Source of the DNA: Anagrus nilaparvatae
Lineage: Eukaryota > Arthropoda > Insecta > Hymenoptera > Mymaridae
Reading direction: 5' to 3'
DNA: 64,000 nucleotides
Assembly (NCBI GenBank): GCA_022575985.1
Contig: JAKSXM010000247.1
Location: 767,501-831,500 of the forward strand
Part shown: piece after piece, positions 46,289-58,289 of the stretch
Position numbering within the stretch: the stretch's first letter is position 1
How the letters are laid out: each line of letters starts with the position of its first letter
Notes under the pieces: model-generated
Seen by the model: the letters and a program-made list of their open reading frames with translations, nothing else
The model's database searches: none
What the model was told of the DNA's origin: nothing
Made by a program: the position numbers and the translations under genes

Positions 46289-46443
46289 GGGCGTAAAAGT
46301 TTTGGCACTAGCGTGAGCACTAGCACGAGTGATATGTGCTCACGCTCGTGTCTACAGTATTTCGCCCATGGTGCTTAAACTATTTTTGCCCCCCTAGGCG
46401 TAGAACGTGTGCAGAAAATTTTTTACGCACGAGTTTTACGCCC
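46289..46443. mobile_element. Small fold-back element, GGGCGTAAAA TIR
   Basis: GGGCGTAAAA (46,289-46,298) and TTTTACGCCC (46,434-46,443) are perfect inverted repeats. Inside, GCGTGAGCAC (46,311-46,320) pairs with GTGCTCACGC (46,336-46,345). GC-rich compared with its surroundings; sits 77 bp downstream of the exon's donor site. Confidence 0.65.
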
Positions 46444-48000
46444 GGGAGGGCAAAAAAATATTTTCAAATGTTTTTATTTTGATGCTTGATATTTTTACTT
46501 TAACTAACTTTTTTTATTTAAAAGAATTATATTTAATAAAACTTGAAATAAAAACTACTAATTTAAATATAATTAAGAAATACGATTCTCTGAATTATTT
46601 TAATAAAAAGACTACAAAGTTTAAATTAAAATCTATGAGTTTAATAAAAATAACAACATTTACTTTATGTTTTCAAAGCCTTATAATTTATTCAAAAGTG
46701 GAAAACAGCTTCTCAATTTTTGACTATATTTTAAAATGCTTGAATGAATGTAAAATAAATATTTTAAAATTTTTAATTATTTGAAGAAATAATTAAGAGA
46801 AGAAGAAAAATTTTTATTTTATTCTAGTTTGTAGACAATTATATTTTGTCTTTTTGTGTATTGAGTCTTTTTGGGGGCTGAAAAGGAGTGCCATGTACGA
46901 ATATATGAAAATTTTATTTAACGAATCAACCGTATTTAACCGTGTCAATATAATAAAGAAGAGTTCAACCGTTTATAACTGTATGAAAAATGAATTTATA
47001 GCTACTTCCGTGTTTAACCGTAACAATATTAACAAAAAATAAATGAACAATAAGTGGCCGTATAAAAATGAATTTGAAGCTTGTTCCCAATTTTGTAGAT
47101 CAAGCTTGTTGACTAACCTTGATGATCAAGTTAGCTTAACAATCTTGTGGCTCAAGCTGGCTGACCTCAGGAAATATAGCGTATTTGTAAAAAGGTTCTT
47201 AATAAGGCGAGTTTTAAAATATTAAAGTTAGTTATTTGGATACTAAATAAAACTGAAAATTTTTTATATTTAAAAAAAATATTTTTCAATTTTAAAATAA
47301 ATATTTACTTAAAACGACTACTATTCATTTTTAAATAGGTAATTTAATTTAAAATTCAATTTTATAATTAATTTCACAAAAATAGATTAAACGAATTGAT
47401 AAAAATATTAAGATTTAATTTGTTTATGTTTTTTATATTTGTTTAACATTCAAATATATTTTTTTAAACATTTAAAAATAATAAAATTAAAAAATAATAT
47501 TTAACGTAAAATACATAATTATATAGTTATAACTCATTTGATGAATAATTATTAATAATCATTTAAAATCATTTAAAAGTAATTTTATTTAGGTAAATTA
47601 TCTTATTTTTTGCAATAAATATGTATTTTAACGGAAAAAGAAGGATCAATAAATAAATTTAAATAAATGTGTTTTGATTTAATTAATTGAAAATATCATT
47701 TATGCTAATGTTTAAATACATGCATACAAAATATAATTATGCGTAATATATCGAAAATTATTTTATAATTTATAAATATAGAAAACATTAAATTAAAAAA
47801 AAATCCACTTTTCGAATTTTATAATATCCATAAAATTTATGGATCTAAAAACATAATATCTGGCTGCCTGATAATACCTTCAAAATGATGCCTCCCAGCT
47901 TCTATGCAAAGTCTGCATCTTTCAATAAAATTTCTGCGTACTCTTAATTATTTTTAATGGTGATATTCTTCTTAATGTGGTTCTTATTCTTCTTAACGTA
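46444..48000. other. AT-rich spacer
   Basis: Frames at 46,407-46,784 and 46,854-47,225 are chance-like (Lys/Asn/Ile/Phe-rich). Weak internal repetition of TTTAACCGTGTCAATAT-type segments at 46,930-47,030. Confidence 0.5.
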
Positions 48001-48175
48001 TTTTTTTTTGCGTAGGAAGTGGAGAAATGCATTACGCATACTGTACAGCATTCAAATTGAGAGTTATGTGGGACCCGAGAATACCATGCAATACCCATTA
48101 AAATTCCACTTCCTTCATACTTTATGCAAATCAGCCCAGAACCGTTTATCACATTACTTAGGGTTGACTTAAGGC
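48001..48175 (-). mobile_element. 3' end fragment of the R1-like LINE family
   Basis: T-run (48,001-48,009) followed by GCGTAGGAAGTGGAGAAATG, nearly identical to 19,458, then AGTTATGTGGGACCCGAG. This is 3'UTR plus poly(A) on the minus strand, strongly 5'-truncated. The frames at 47,922-48,172 reflect this fragment. Confidence 0.7.
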
Positions 48176-48347
48176 CATATATCCTTGTTTATTGAAGATT
48201 CTTTCATTTTTCTTTAATTCAGATACTTCGCTGTCTTCCCTTTAAAATTATCCGAAACAGAAAAACAAGAATTTTTAGCTAAAAGAAAATTTAAAATTAA
48301 AGTTATGAATAAAATTAAAATAAAATAAATATTAGGTCCACCTATTA

Positions 48348-49300
48348 GTTAGGGAGATGGCTATGGTAAACATCGCGTGAGAGTATGACAGCTGAATTTC
48401 TTTTCAGAGATAGCCAAGACCAAAACATACTCACTTTCGTATCCTGGTTTTTTTGGCCGAGGGTTCTGGAAAAAGTTACAGGTCCACAAAGTTGGACAAT
48501 TTTTCGGAAAAAAAGTGAAAGTATGACAGCCCGAAATAGCCTAGATTTTTAGATTAACCCAAAACATACTCACTTTCATTATGAGATTTTTCAGTATCTG
48601 GGTTCTGGACGAGTATGTCGGGTCATCAAAGTTCCGCCGTTTACCCGCGCTTTTTTAAATTAGTTTAAAATAAAAAAATTTACAAAGGATCAATTTTACA
48701 GTCAGAATCTCTTAATTTTAGCGTTAATATTACGGAGCAAAAATATATATTTCTTGCTACCATGAGATTCTGACTGTCAAATTGATCCCTTGTAAATTTT
48801 TTTATTTCAAACTAATTAAAAAAGCGCGGGTAATCGGCGGAACTTAGATGGTCCGACATACTCGTCCAGAACCCAGATATCGAAAAATCTCTTAAATAAA
48901 CTGAGTATATTTTGGCCTAATCTAAAAATCTAGGCTATTTCGGGATTTCTTACTTATCCTTTGTAAATTTTTTTATTTCAAACTAATTTAAAAAAGCGCG
49001 GGTAAACGGCGGAACTTTGATGGCCCGACATACTCGTTCAGAACCCAGATACCGAAAAATCTCATAAATAAACTGAGTATGTTTTGGCCTAATCTAAAAA
49101 TCTAGGCTATTCCGGGCTGTCATACTTTCACTTTTTTTTTTCGAAAAATTGGCCAACTTTGTGGCCCTGTAACTTTTTCCAGAACCCTCGGCCAAAAAAA
49201 TTTTCCACAGAAAGTGAGTACGTTTTGGTCTTGGCTATCTCTGAAAAGAAATTCAGCTGTCATACTCACACGCGATGTTTACCATAGCCATCTCACTAAC
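48348..49300. mobile_element. 953-bp fold-back element with one arm partly duplicated, TA TSD
   Basis: The left arm (48,348-48,711) starts GTTAGGGAGATGGCTATGG; the right end is its complement (GTTAGTGAGATGGCTATGG), with TA outside both (48,346-48,347; 49,301-49,302). A 52-bp loop (48,712-48,763) separates it from an inner right-arm copy (48,764-48,944) that covers only the loop-proximal half, and a second right-arm copy (about 48,957-49,300) covers the full arm. No coding sequence. It lies beside R1-like LINE 3' sequence at 49,303-49,451. Confidence 0.85.
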
Positions 49301-49302
49301 TA

Positions 49303-49451
49303 TATATGCTGTCACTTCATTTATTCGTCAAAAATTCGTAAATAAATAAAAATAAATATAAATATCTTTGTACATCCTCCGATGTTCCTCCTTTGGTGCC
49401 GTGTACAAGAACCACCTACCTCATCTGCTATTGCACCTGGCTCCTAATTAC
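49303..49451 (-). mobile_element. 3' part of an R1-like LINE, continuing beyond the CACTA-like insertion
   Basis: On the minus strand this flank has coding-like composition for about 80 bases (reads EPGAIADEVGGSCTRHQRRN) and then becomes AT-rich 3'UTR. It is best explained as the end of the ORF2 fragment at 51,926-52,560 displaced by the 2.5-kb insertion. Confidence 0.5.
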
Positions 49452-51925
49452 CCCAATAGAAATACTACATATGTGTATCAAGTGTTATAACATGTGTTAC
49501 ACTGTATATCAGTGTAAAACAGTGTTAACCAGTGTGTAACACTGTATACATATGTGTATCAGGTGTTATGAGGTGTTAAAACCATGTGTAACGCATGTTT
49601 TCACACGAAAAAGCCAAAAATGCTGTTATCAGTGCGATATTGGCTAAAATTCTTTTTTTTAAAAGCAGGGATTACGCAAAAACTTCCATTTGCAATTTAG
49701 GCTACAAAATAATTAAGCTCATAATATACTAAAATTAAAAAAAAAAACAAAAATAAAAAGTTATTGGAGTTAAAATTTTAATATTTATTTAGGCTCTATT
49801 TTCGGTCAATAAGTAATAAAAGGACAATAATTTTATAATAATGACTTTATTATAAAAACAAAAAACAATTTTAGCAAGCAAATCTCATATGAAAATAGTT
49901 TTTATTAATGTGATATTACACATGAGAAATGTTTTACATTAAACAATAAGTACAAAAAGTTTTCAAAAAATAATTTAGAATTTTAATTTTAATATAATTT
50001 GGTAAATTTTAATTATAATTATAATTATCTATTAATTGTTTATTAAGCATGTAATCAAAATAATAAAATCATTTTGAGTATTTATTAAAAATTAATCTTG
50101 AAGTCTATGGATAAATATTGAGAACCGATACGATAATCTTTTTGAAAAAATGACGTTAGTTTTTAAAATTACTACTCTATTTCCTCAAAATTAGGATGCT
50201 CTATTACAAAATTTAGATTATTTAAATTCATGTGAAAACAAACAGAAAAAACATTAACTTCAACAGCGCGTAAGTCCTTTTTTGAAAATGTATGCGAATA
50301 AAAATTAGGAATAAATGAATTTAAAAAGCTGCTGTGAAAAACTTCGTTAAATGCTAATTTAGAAACAACTAAATAGACCTTACATTCTTCTTTATTTTCA
50401 CAAGGCATCTTTAAGCAGTTACAAATCCTTAAAAAATTATTAATAATACCAATTTCTATGGCTCCCATGTAAGAATATTTGATGATAGAAGAATCTGATT
50501 TGCAGTTTTTAGACTCGCTTTTAGAATAATGACTAGTATAAATAATATTATTAATGCATAGTTTTTGGTATTCATAGTAATTTGTACTACCTTTTATCAT
50601 TACTTTTGGAATAATCTTACTTAAATTTGTTCCTAAGTGTTTTAGCTTAATAACTGGTTTTATTAAATAAGTGTTTTCAGTAATAAATTCTTTGTTTATT
50701 GGGCTAGTTTTATTTCTATTTATAACAGCATCGCAAAATCTATATGCATCAGTCTCAGGAGTCAAATACCTTTTCTTAATCGTTGGATAAGAAAGAAATA
50801 AAGAAGTGGATGAACAAACTTGCATCTGAGGATGATTTGGTCCATGTACAAAATTTTTTAAATAACCAATCAAATTTTCAAAGGGGAAACATGACATAAC
50901 CCACAAAGGACCAAACTTTTTTACACATTCTGCTAAATGTAAAAGCAAATGAATATTAAGGGTCATATTTTCCTTTCCATAAAGTTTCTCAAATTTTCTG
51001 ATATATTCTTCTAAGCAGTTTGAGCCTAACTGTACCATATCTCTACTAACCGATGCTGAAGATAGCAAAAATAAACCATTGACTAGTATACAGTGGTGTT
51101 CAAAATATTCCGGTTTCATTATATCATGAAATATTGGAAAACTGTATATCAATAAGAAAATTTTGATATCAGAAGCTTTCCAATAAATAAAATCACTAAT
51201 ATTTCTAGGTTTCCTTTGAACGAAATGTGGAACTTTGAATGAATTAAGTCTTTCATCGATTAAATTAACAGAAGACCAGATATCTCCCAGTTTTTTTGTG
51301 ACATTAACTGTTAGGTGCATTATATCTATAGCCGTTATTTCTATAAAATTAGAGCAAATTTTGGAAATGCCAGCTGGACCTTTGATACCTAGAACATCTC
51401 TTTTTTCATCAGCTATGGAAGCAAATTCTTCTGCTTCTGCTGTTGATCTGTGAAGAGAATTAGGTTTGTATGGAAATACCATTACAGAAGGCTTTTTTAA
51501 ATTGTCACCTTTAATTTTACAAACGGGGCAAGGATAATATCCTCTATTCAGAATTATTATTACTCAGTTACATGTAATCATTTATTTCAATTATCATTGA
51601 TATAATTTTTATTATTAAAAAAGAAATCAGGTTTTAACTTTTACATATTCTATAGTAATAATTAATTACTTAATCTTTTTAAATGTTTTGTACGTTGTTT
51701 TTGCGTAACCCTGCTTTAAGAAAAAAAATTTTAGCTAATGTCACACTGATAACAGCATTTTTGGCTTTTTCGTGTGAAAACATGCTTTACACATGGTTTA
51801 ACACCTCATAACACCTGGTACACATATGTATACAGTGTTACACACTGGTTAACACTGTTTTACACTGATATACAGTGTAACACATGTTATAACACTTGAT
51901 ACCTATATGTAGTATTTCTATTGGG
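49452..51925 (-). mobile_element. EnSpm/CACTA-like DNA transposon with ~230-bp TIRs
   Basis: Left 49,452-49,682 and right about 51,700-51,925 are inverted repeats with only a few differences, starting CCCAATAGAAATACTACATA. The TIRs are filled with GTGTTA and ACACTG iterons, including TACACTG-TATAT-CAGTGTA palindromes. Between them lies one DUF4218-type ORF on the minus strand. TA stands one base outside each end, but no longer TSD is visible. The ends are not the classical CACTA; the assignment rests on the protein. The close TIR match indicates a fairly recent insertion. Confidence 0.8.
50172..51482 (-). CDS. EnSpm/CACTA-type transposon protein, DUF4218-like C-terminal portion
   Basis: 436 residues from ATG 51,482. 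The N-terminal third has VFPYKPNSLHRST, then GIKGPAGISKI; the centre carries the DUF4218 pattern: YWKASDIKIFLLIYSFPIF, PEYFEHHCILVNGLFLLSS, YIRKFEKLYGKENMTLNIHL, then KKFGPLWVMSCFPFENLIGY and LKNFVHGPNHP. The C-terminus (from about 330) is Asn/Ser/Lys-rich. In the same frame upstream of the ATG, YYPCPVCKIKGDN adds a Cys pair (about 51,500-51,545), so the real protein probably starts further upstream and 5' coding sequence is missing or spliced. The Transposase_21 DDE core of autonomous elements (often 800+ residues) is not present, so this copy should be unable to transpose alone. The remaining frame has no stops, consistent with a young deletion derivative. Confidence 0.8.
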   Translation of the reverse strand: MVFPYKPNSLHRSTAEAEEFASIADEKRDVLGIKGPAGISKICSNFIEITAIDIMHLTVNVTKKLGDIWSSVNLIDERLNSFKVPHFVQRKPRNISDFIYWKASDIKIFLLIYSFPIFHDIMKPEYFEHHCILVNGLFLLSSASVSRDMVQLGSNCLEEYIRKFEKLYGKENMTLNIHLLLHLAECVKKFGPLWVMSCFPFENLIGYLKNFVHGPNHPQMQVCSSTSLFLSYPTIKKRYLTPETDAYRFCDAVINRNKTSPINKEFITENTYLIKPVIKLKHLGTNLSKIIPKVMIKGSTNYYEYQKLCINNIIYTSHYSKSESKNCKSDSSIIKYSYMGAIEIGIINNFLRICNCLKMPCENKEECKVYLVVSKLAFNEVFHSSFLNSFIPNFYSHTFSKKDLRAVEVNVFSVCFHMNLNNLNFVIEHPNFEEIE

Positions 51926-52560
51926 CTAGGGTGTCGTCAATAGCTTATTATCACAGAGAATGTCTACCACGTACTTGGCCACAACGATCCATGCTTGTTC
52001 GCTCTGCACCATTCTTCCAACGATGCTGCTACGCGTGGATTCGCCCATTTCTGCCTACAGTTCCATCCTTTTGGTCATTCAGCCATCGGAGTCATGAAAC
52101 GTGTGATACGCATCGCCACGTTCACCGGGATAAAACGCACAACTTAAAGAGATAGGATTGGAAAAGCCCGTGTCAACTAAGGAACTGGGTTAAAAAGTTC
52201 CCCATGTACTCTTTGGATTCAAGGCGCAACCTCTTTAATGAGATCACTGGCCCGTCTGCTACCAGCGCGGTCATCCCAGCCACTCTAGTATCATATTCTT
52301 TCTAACATCTGCTTTGATCTGGTTAGCGTCAGCGTCGTCTCGTTCTTCCTGTCGTATATGAGTTTGCACTGGTTTGCATTCTTTGGAGAGGAGATTAATT
52401 GGGTTAATTCCAGCGATCACAAGAACTGTCTGTTTTGAGATAGTCCTGTATACACAGGCAACCTCAAAAATAGTAAAGAGCATTCCGGGATATATATGAT
52501 AAATCAGCCCCGTGCTAAATTTTAGATTTTTCTGGAAAAATTCATTATATGTACACCAAA
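51926..52560 (-). pseudogene. R1-like LINE ORF2 post-RT and C-terminal region
   Basis: Minus strand, in order: ACVYRTISKQTVLVIAGINP and LLSKECKPVQTHIRQEERDD (52,470-52,340; the RT thumb/post-RT segment), MILEWLG (52,285), YMGNFLTQFLS then HGLFQSYLFKL (about 52,205-52,150), PGERGDAYHTFHDSDG (about 52,120-52,075) and QSEQAWIVVAKYVVDIL (about 52,000-51,950). Frameshifts and stops interrupt it. Broken at 51,925 by the CACTA-like element. Confidence 0.8.
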
Positions 52561-52740
52561 ACAATAGGCTGACCACACCTAATTTATTTTTAGCATCTCT
52601 TGGGAGGTCAGGATGGCTCCAAATTAACGTAAAAATTTATAAAATTATTTTTTATTTTAAAAAATTAATTACTCAGTTTCTGCAAGTGAGAAATTCGTCT
52701 AAATGGTCTCGAATTTTAAGATTGAATTTTACAAAAAGAG

Positions 52741-52774
<34 letters not shown>

Positions 52775-54690
52775 TTTTATATATTTTTATATATAATATT
52801 TTTAATATAAGCTTTTTAGATTTGTATAAATATTGTATGTTTATGAAAATATATTTTCATAAGTTCTTATAAGAACTCCTAAAGCTATATTTAGTCGTAC
52901 CTGGCTGAAAAATTAATAAATTTTAAATTTACTACAATTGTAGTAAAATTAATACTAGTAGTAAAATTATTAAAAATTGTAGTAAATTTACTACTTTGGT
53001 AGTAATATTACTTTTTATTTTAAAAATTTTTATTATCAATTAAATACGCATAGATACGCATTTTATTGGAAAAGCAAGATTTAACGAACTGAAAATGTTT
53101 AAAAAATATGAATTTTTAATCAATAACTTATCAATAATTAAACACTTTTTAAAAAATTAAAAAATAATTTTTAAAATTAATGTAAAAATAAATAAACTTA
53201 GTTTATTCAAGATAAAAGAGGTGTCCTTGATTCAATCATTAATACAGCTAAGTTATTTGCATGAACTTTTTATCATTTTTTTAAATAAATTATTTCTCTG
53301 TCTTTTTAAAAATTAATATATTTACGGTTATTTTGAAATCAAAATGAAGCAAATAAAAGCAAAATAAAATATATTAACATATTTTTATTGTTTCACTTTT
53401 AAAATGATATAATGATGTCTTGTTTTACTATTCATCTCAATTTCAATTACCTTAAACAATTTTGTATGTGCCACATTAATAGTAAACTGAATAATGTAAC
53501 TTAATATGAAAATTGAAAATAAGCATGTTCTACTTTTTGTGTGTATCATTTTTTTAAATTAAAAGTAATAATTTATTATATTTTATCAGTAAATAATAGG
53601 TATTTCATATTATCCTAAAGACAATTTTGAAATAAAGATAGTTTTTCAAAACAAAAGGCATACATATTGACCCTTTCCCACTTAAAAGAAATTTTTATCA
53701 TCCTTTCATTGGTGGATTAAGTTCCGGACTTTAAGTTACAGAATTTTTCGTTAACAGCACCAATTTTCAATTTCTGTGATTGGTGTTGGACCTAAATTTA
53801 AACAAGAGAATTTTAAATTGTCAAAAAAAGTTTTTAAAATTGAATCGAATTGAAATATATTCAGTACCATGATACCACACATAATATTAAAATATCATAT
53901 TTATTGGAATGTCGTAAATAAAAAAAATTTTAAAATAAAGCCAAAATAATTTTATTTTTCGTCAGATATTTTTATCATATGTACATAATTATACATTTTT
54001 TAATATACTACTAACGTAAGCTTAGGTCGACAACCGGGGTTGGGTGGTCGGCTACTAGTGGATATGCTGTTTTATTCTTTATTTTTTTTTATTTGCTAAA
54101 TTATATTTAAAATTTAATTTTTTACATTAGAATTAATAACTATTAGGTATAAACAATGAACTGAATGCATTACTTCTTCAAAAAAAGTTTATTTAGTATA
54201 TTTAAAGTTAATTTAAAGTTCACCATGCGCTTAAGTAGCCGACTTCTAGTACACTTACCCTACTTAATTGTATATTGTAAAAAAAAATACTTCATTCAAA
54301 TATGACTAAAAGAATCATAACGTAACATTTACCCGTCTGTTAAATATTTTGTACCAAATGGTAAAAAATAATAATTTATTGTTATTAAAAATAAATAGTA
54401 TAAAAATATAAAAATTATTTTAATTTAACATTACTTAAAAATAAAATTATACTACTTATTGTATTTACAAAAATTAATTTGAAAAAAGAGTGAATATTTT
54501 GAATAACGTGTAACTTTAACTGAAAATCTTTTCAAACTTTATAAAGTAAAAGAAAGAAATATTTACATTACATATTTAGGGGCTAATTATAAAAAGTCAT
54601 TATATATTTTAATTATTTCTTGGGATAAAATCAGTATTATGACTGTTTTAAAAAAAATAAAAAAAACGTCAATTATTGAAGATTCCATAT
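52561..54690. other. AT-rich spacer
   Basis: A29-type run at 52,740-52,769. Around 52,925-53,015 GTAGTAAA/TTTACTAC units are iterated and self-complementary. A TCGACAACCGGGGTTGGG patch at 54,028 is unexplained. No gene seen. Confidence 0.5.
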
Positions 54691-54694
54691 ATTG

Positions 54695-56400
54695 TTTTTT
54701 TTTTTTTTTTATTAAGTTCTCTCAAATGAGAGATAAAAATACATAAGGTTTTGGGTACTAGCCCGTACAACCCACTTTACATTTTTTAAGTTTACAGATT
54801 TTTACATTATCGACCTTAAAACTAATAACATAAAATGAAACCCTCCCCCCTTTGAAAATTAAAAAAAAATTTTGCTTAGTATTATTATTTTTGATTTACA
54901 TTATTGAAAATATTAACTAATACATTTAACAAATAATTAATAATTATTATATAACTTATAAATTATAATTATTATAAAATGAAAGTATTATTTTTGTATA
55001 AGTCCTTTATTTTGAGAAATTAAAGCTGGAATAAAAGAAGTTATAATTTTCATAATTTCTTCAACAAACTTCTCTCGATTATAAGAGCCTTCTGGGAGCA
55101 TTGCGAATAATTCATTGATTTTGGATGATTCTTGATTTGTGTTTGTTGAATTTGATGTCTTATTTACACTTTGATTGTAAGATTGATTTGGATTAGTTTG
55201 TTTGATGATTTCACTATAAGATTTTTTTTTCCTTTTATTTATTTTTAATTGAGCCTCCACAAAACTAATATTATCAGTTGCCATTATTGAATTTATTTCT
55301 TTAGCTTCTAAAAAGGCTGAACATTTTGAATTTAAACAATGGTGATTTTGCGAACAATTAATACACTTACTAACTTTATCACATTTGTTATCTTTGTTTA
55401 ATTGATGCTTTTTATCACCACAATTTAAACATTTGTCTTCAACATAACATTTTTTAGCTAAATGACCAAATCTTCCACATTTATAACATCTAATAACTTT
55501 GTAGACATATGGTTTAATATCCATCCTAACATTTGAAATATATATTTTTTTTGGAAGACTTGAACCTTTAAAATTTATACCAAAAGAATTTGTGTCCAAC
55601 CACTTTTTAATTTTGGGATCTTTTTTTTTAACCTGAAGGCAGATTCAATTTTGATATCTTTATTATCTTCTTTTACAGCACTAACAAGCTCTTTCAAATC
55701 CATACAACTTACTACATTACTAATAACACCTGTTTGTATAACCTTATGCCTAGGGATGTATGCAACGAATCCAAATTCTTTAATCAATTCATTTTTAATT
55801 GTTTCATTGGCATCTTGATAATTATCAAATTCTACATCCCAAAGATTCTTGGAAATACGTGATATTTCTTTACAGTTAATCTTACAATTTCTTAACATTC
55901 CAGCAACGTCAACATCTGACCAAGTATTTTTGTTATTTTTATCATTTATTTTGCGAACGAAGATTGAAAATGGACCCTTATGAACATTTTTTTCATAACT
56001 ATATAGTCTTTTTTTATTTAACTGGTTATTGTCACCTATATTTTTATCTATTGATTTTTCATTAGGATAAGCATTTTCATTTTTGTCAATCACATGATTA
56101 GGTTTTTTTCTATTATTTTTATTATTATCTTCTTCACTGCCTGAGCTGGCTTCCACATCGTCATGAGATCTTTTATGCTTTATATCTTCATGTTCCATGG
56201 GTTCAACACGACTTTTTTTAAATTTATTATTCTTATTTTTTATTTTTTTCTTTTTTAATTTAACACATTCTGTACCACAGCATTTTTCGTGACCGTTGAT
56301 GCCCATAACATGATTGACAACTTCATCCTGACCGTCATATTTTTTATTAATATCAATATATTCACTCATTTTGAGGTTATTTTTTCTTTTTTTTTTAATT
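54695..56400 (-). mobile_element. ORF1-only LINE derivative with poly(A) tail
   Basis: On the minus strand ORF1 is followed directly by about 250 bp of 3'UTR, a hairpin TCTCTC-ATTT-GAGAGA (54,718-54,733), AATAAA and a 16-A tail (54,695-54,710). No endonuclease or RT sequence lies between ORF1 and the tail. This is the layout of half-LINE derivatives, or of gag-only elements mobilised in trans. 5' limit uncertain. Confidence 0.7.
54988..56369 (-). pseudogene. LINE ORF1 (Gag-like, RRM-type domain plus CCHC knuckles) with -1 frame change at an A-run
   Basis: First frame (56,369 down to 55,575, 264 residues): a Lys/Asn-rich charged N-terminus, then an ORF1 core GPFSIFVRKIND..., ISRISKNLWDVEF, FVAYIPRHKVIQTGVISNVV, ending AFRLKKKIPK. 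Second frame (to 54,988) continues the same protein: WLDTNSFGINFKGSSLPKKI, YVYKVIRCYKCGRFGHLAKK with C-x2-C-x4-H-x4-C (C38, C41, H46, C51 of the second frame), then two more Cys clusters (C57/C60 and C79/C82), and a polar tail. The frames join at a 9-A run (55,621-55,629), in-frame A AAA AAG, where a -1 shift restores the usual RLKKKDPKIKKW reading. Either a one-base contraction or a slip site. ORF1 proteins bind element RNA; no enzymatic domain. Confidence 0.85.
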
Positions 56401-58285
56401 TACTTAAAATACTTAAAATACTTGACATTATATTTAACACGTCATATTGAAGTAAAATTGGAAGAATATTAGCAACATTTAAATAATAATTTTATTTCCA
56501 TCCATATATTTAAATTTAAATTATTAAACATTTTATTATACCAATTTTACCGTCTTCTCTCTTCTCCTAAACGTTCAGCCCCATACCTTTCATATATTGA
56601 AAATTTCAATTATTGCAGCGCCATCTACATGCACAATTATTATTTAAAAATTATTTGATAAAATAGGTTTTTTTTGACCTTATACGCTCTAAATAGGCAA
56701 TGTTCGCGGGTTTTAAAAAAAATGACCAAGAATTTGGATTCAGCATACCAAAAAACATAATGTCAACATAATGCCAACATCCTTATCAAACACATAAGTT
56801 CAACGAGTTTTTACCGTTTAGACTCTCCATGCACACGAAACTAGCTTCTAGACACAGTTATAATGAACAAAAAAAAAAAAGTATTTGCAAATGATAAAAA
56901 AAATTGACTATACATTTCATGTTTAACACGAGAAAATTTATAAAAAACTTTTTTTTAAGCTCTTAATTAACATGAGCTATACAATATACGTACACATTCA
57001 TAAAATAAGATAAAGCTCGTATACCAGTTTGATAAATATCCTATATACGTTAAAAAAAAGGAAGATTAATATGTTTTATTTTTTTTATTTTTATTTAGAA
57101 TACGTTCGTTTATAAAAGTTAAGTTTGATTTATTGATGATTCGTGCAAAATTTTCTTTAGTTAGTTGAATACCATACAATATAAATGTGTGTATGAGAAG
57201 AGTTTTTCTATCAATAGTTACAATGTATACAATGTCTGAATTTTAGATGAGTCTATCTGTATATACAGTTAAAACTCGATGCATCGTATAATCCTTTAAG
57301 TTAAGTAGCTGCATTAAATAAAATCCTAGGCTAAATCAGAGCCCATATATAGTGGGTTTTGAAAAGAACATTATTTATATAAATAAAGAAAATAAAAAAT
57401 AATCTTTCTTATTCTCTACGTTTTAAATTTATAATGGCTATTATATGCTTTCATTGAATTATCTCAAATAAGATTATCTTTACTCAGCTAATTTTAAAAA
57501 ATATTTTTTTCTTTTTTTGGTTAAAATAATTAAGGATAATACTACAAAGGTATTTTTTTTTAATTCTAAACTATAAAAATGACTGCAACTTTTCAGACAG
57601 TGTATATATACATTTCTAATTTAACAAACGAAAGAATTTTTTTACTTCATACATATATTTATTTTCAAACATTTTTCTTATCAAAATATCATATATTTGT
57701 TATTTTTGTATTTTAAAAAATTTATGAAAAGATATCAATAACTCAAATATATTTATTTTTATTGATTATTTCTCTTTGAAGCATTTATTTTATATTTCTT
57801 TCAAATAATTAAAACTTATTATTTTATTTCATTGGTATATATACATAAAGTAAAAAAAATTATTATTATTTTTGTTATCATTGCAACTTATTTAAATACT
57901 CATAAAATAAGAAATAATTTACATATATTATATCCATATTAAAATATTTTTACAACTGGACATCAATATATTAAATAATGAAAAACCAGAATTTTACTAT
58001 TTAGAATTGGGCAAAAATAATAATTTCAAATCCATTATCAATTAACAATGATTTCTGGTCCTAAAAAATGACTTTTTTTCGTTTTTATGTAATGAACTCT
58101 GTGGCTTGCGGATTAAAATCTGTATCATACTAATCTTGTTATTTGTATTTTGTCCTTCAAAAAAAGATGAAACTATTTAAAATCGAATTCGATTGTACCA
58201 TTATCTAATTTAATATATGTTTTACCGCAAACGTACAATTGATTATTTCATGAATTGGTCAGAAATATTTAATTTTAACATGGAA
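56401..58285. other. AT-rich spacer
   Basis: 56,560-56,640 is a little less AT-rich and may be the 5'UTR of the ORF1 element. Nothing else recognised. Confidence 0.5.
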
Positions 58286-58289
58286 CATG

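Noticed and set aside
46407..46784. 125-residue open frame
   Set aside because: Composition (Lys, Asn, Ile, Leu, Phe) is what AT-rich DNA gives by chance; it starts inside a fold-back element and has no domain-like pattern.
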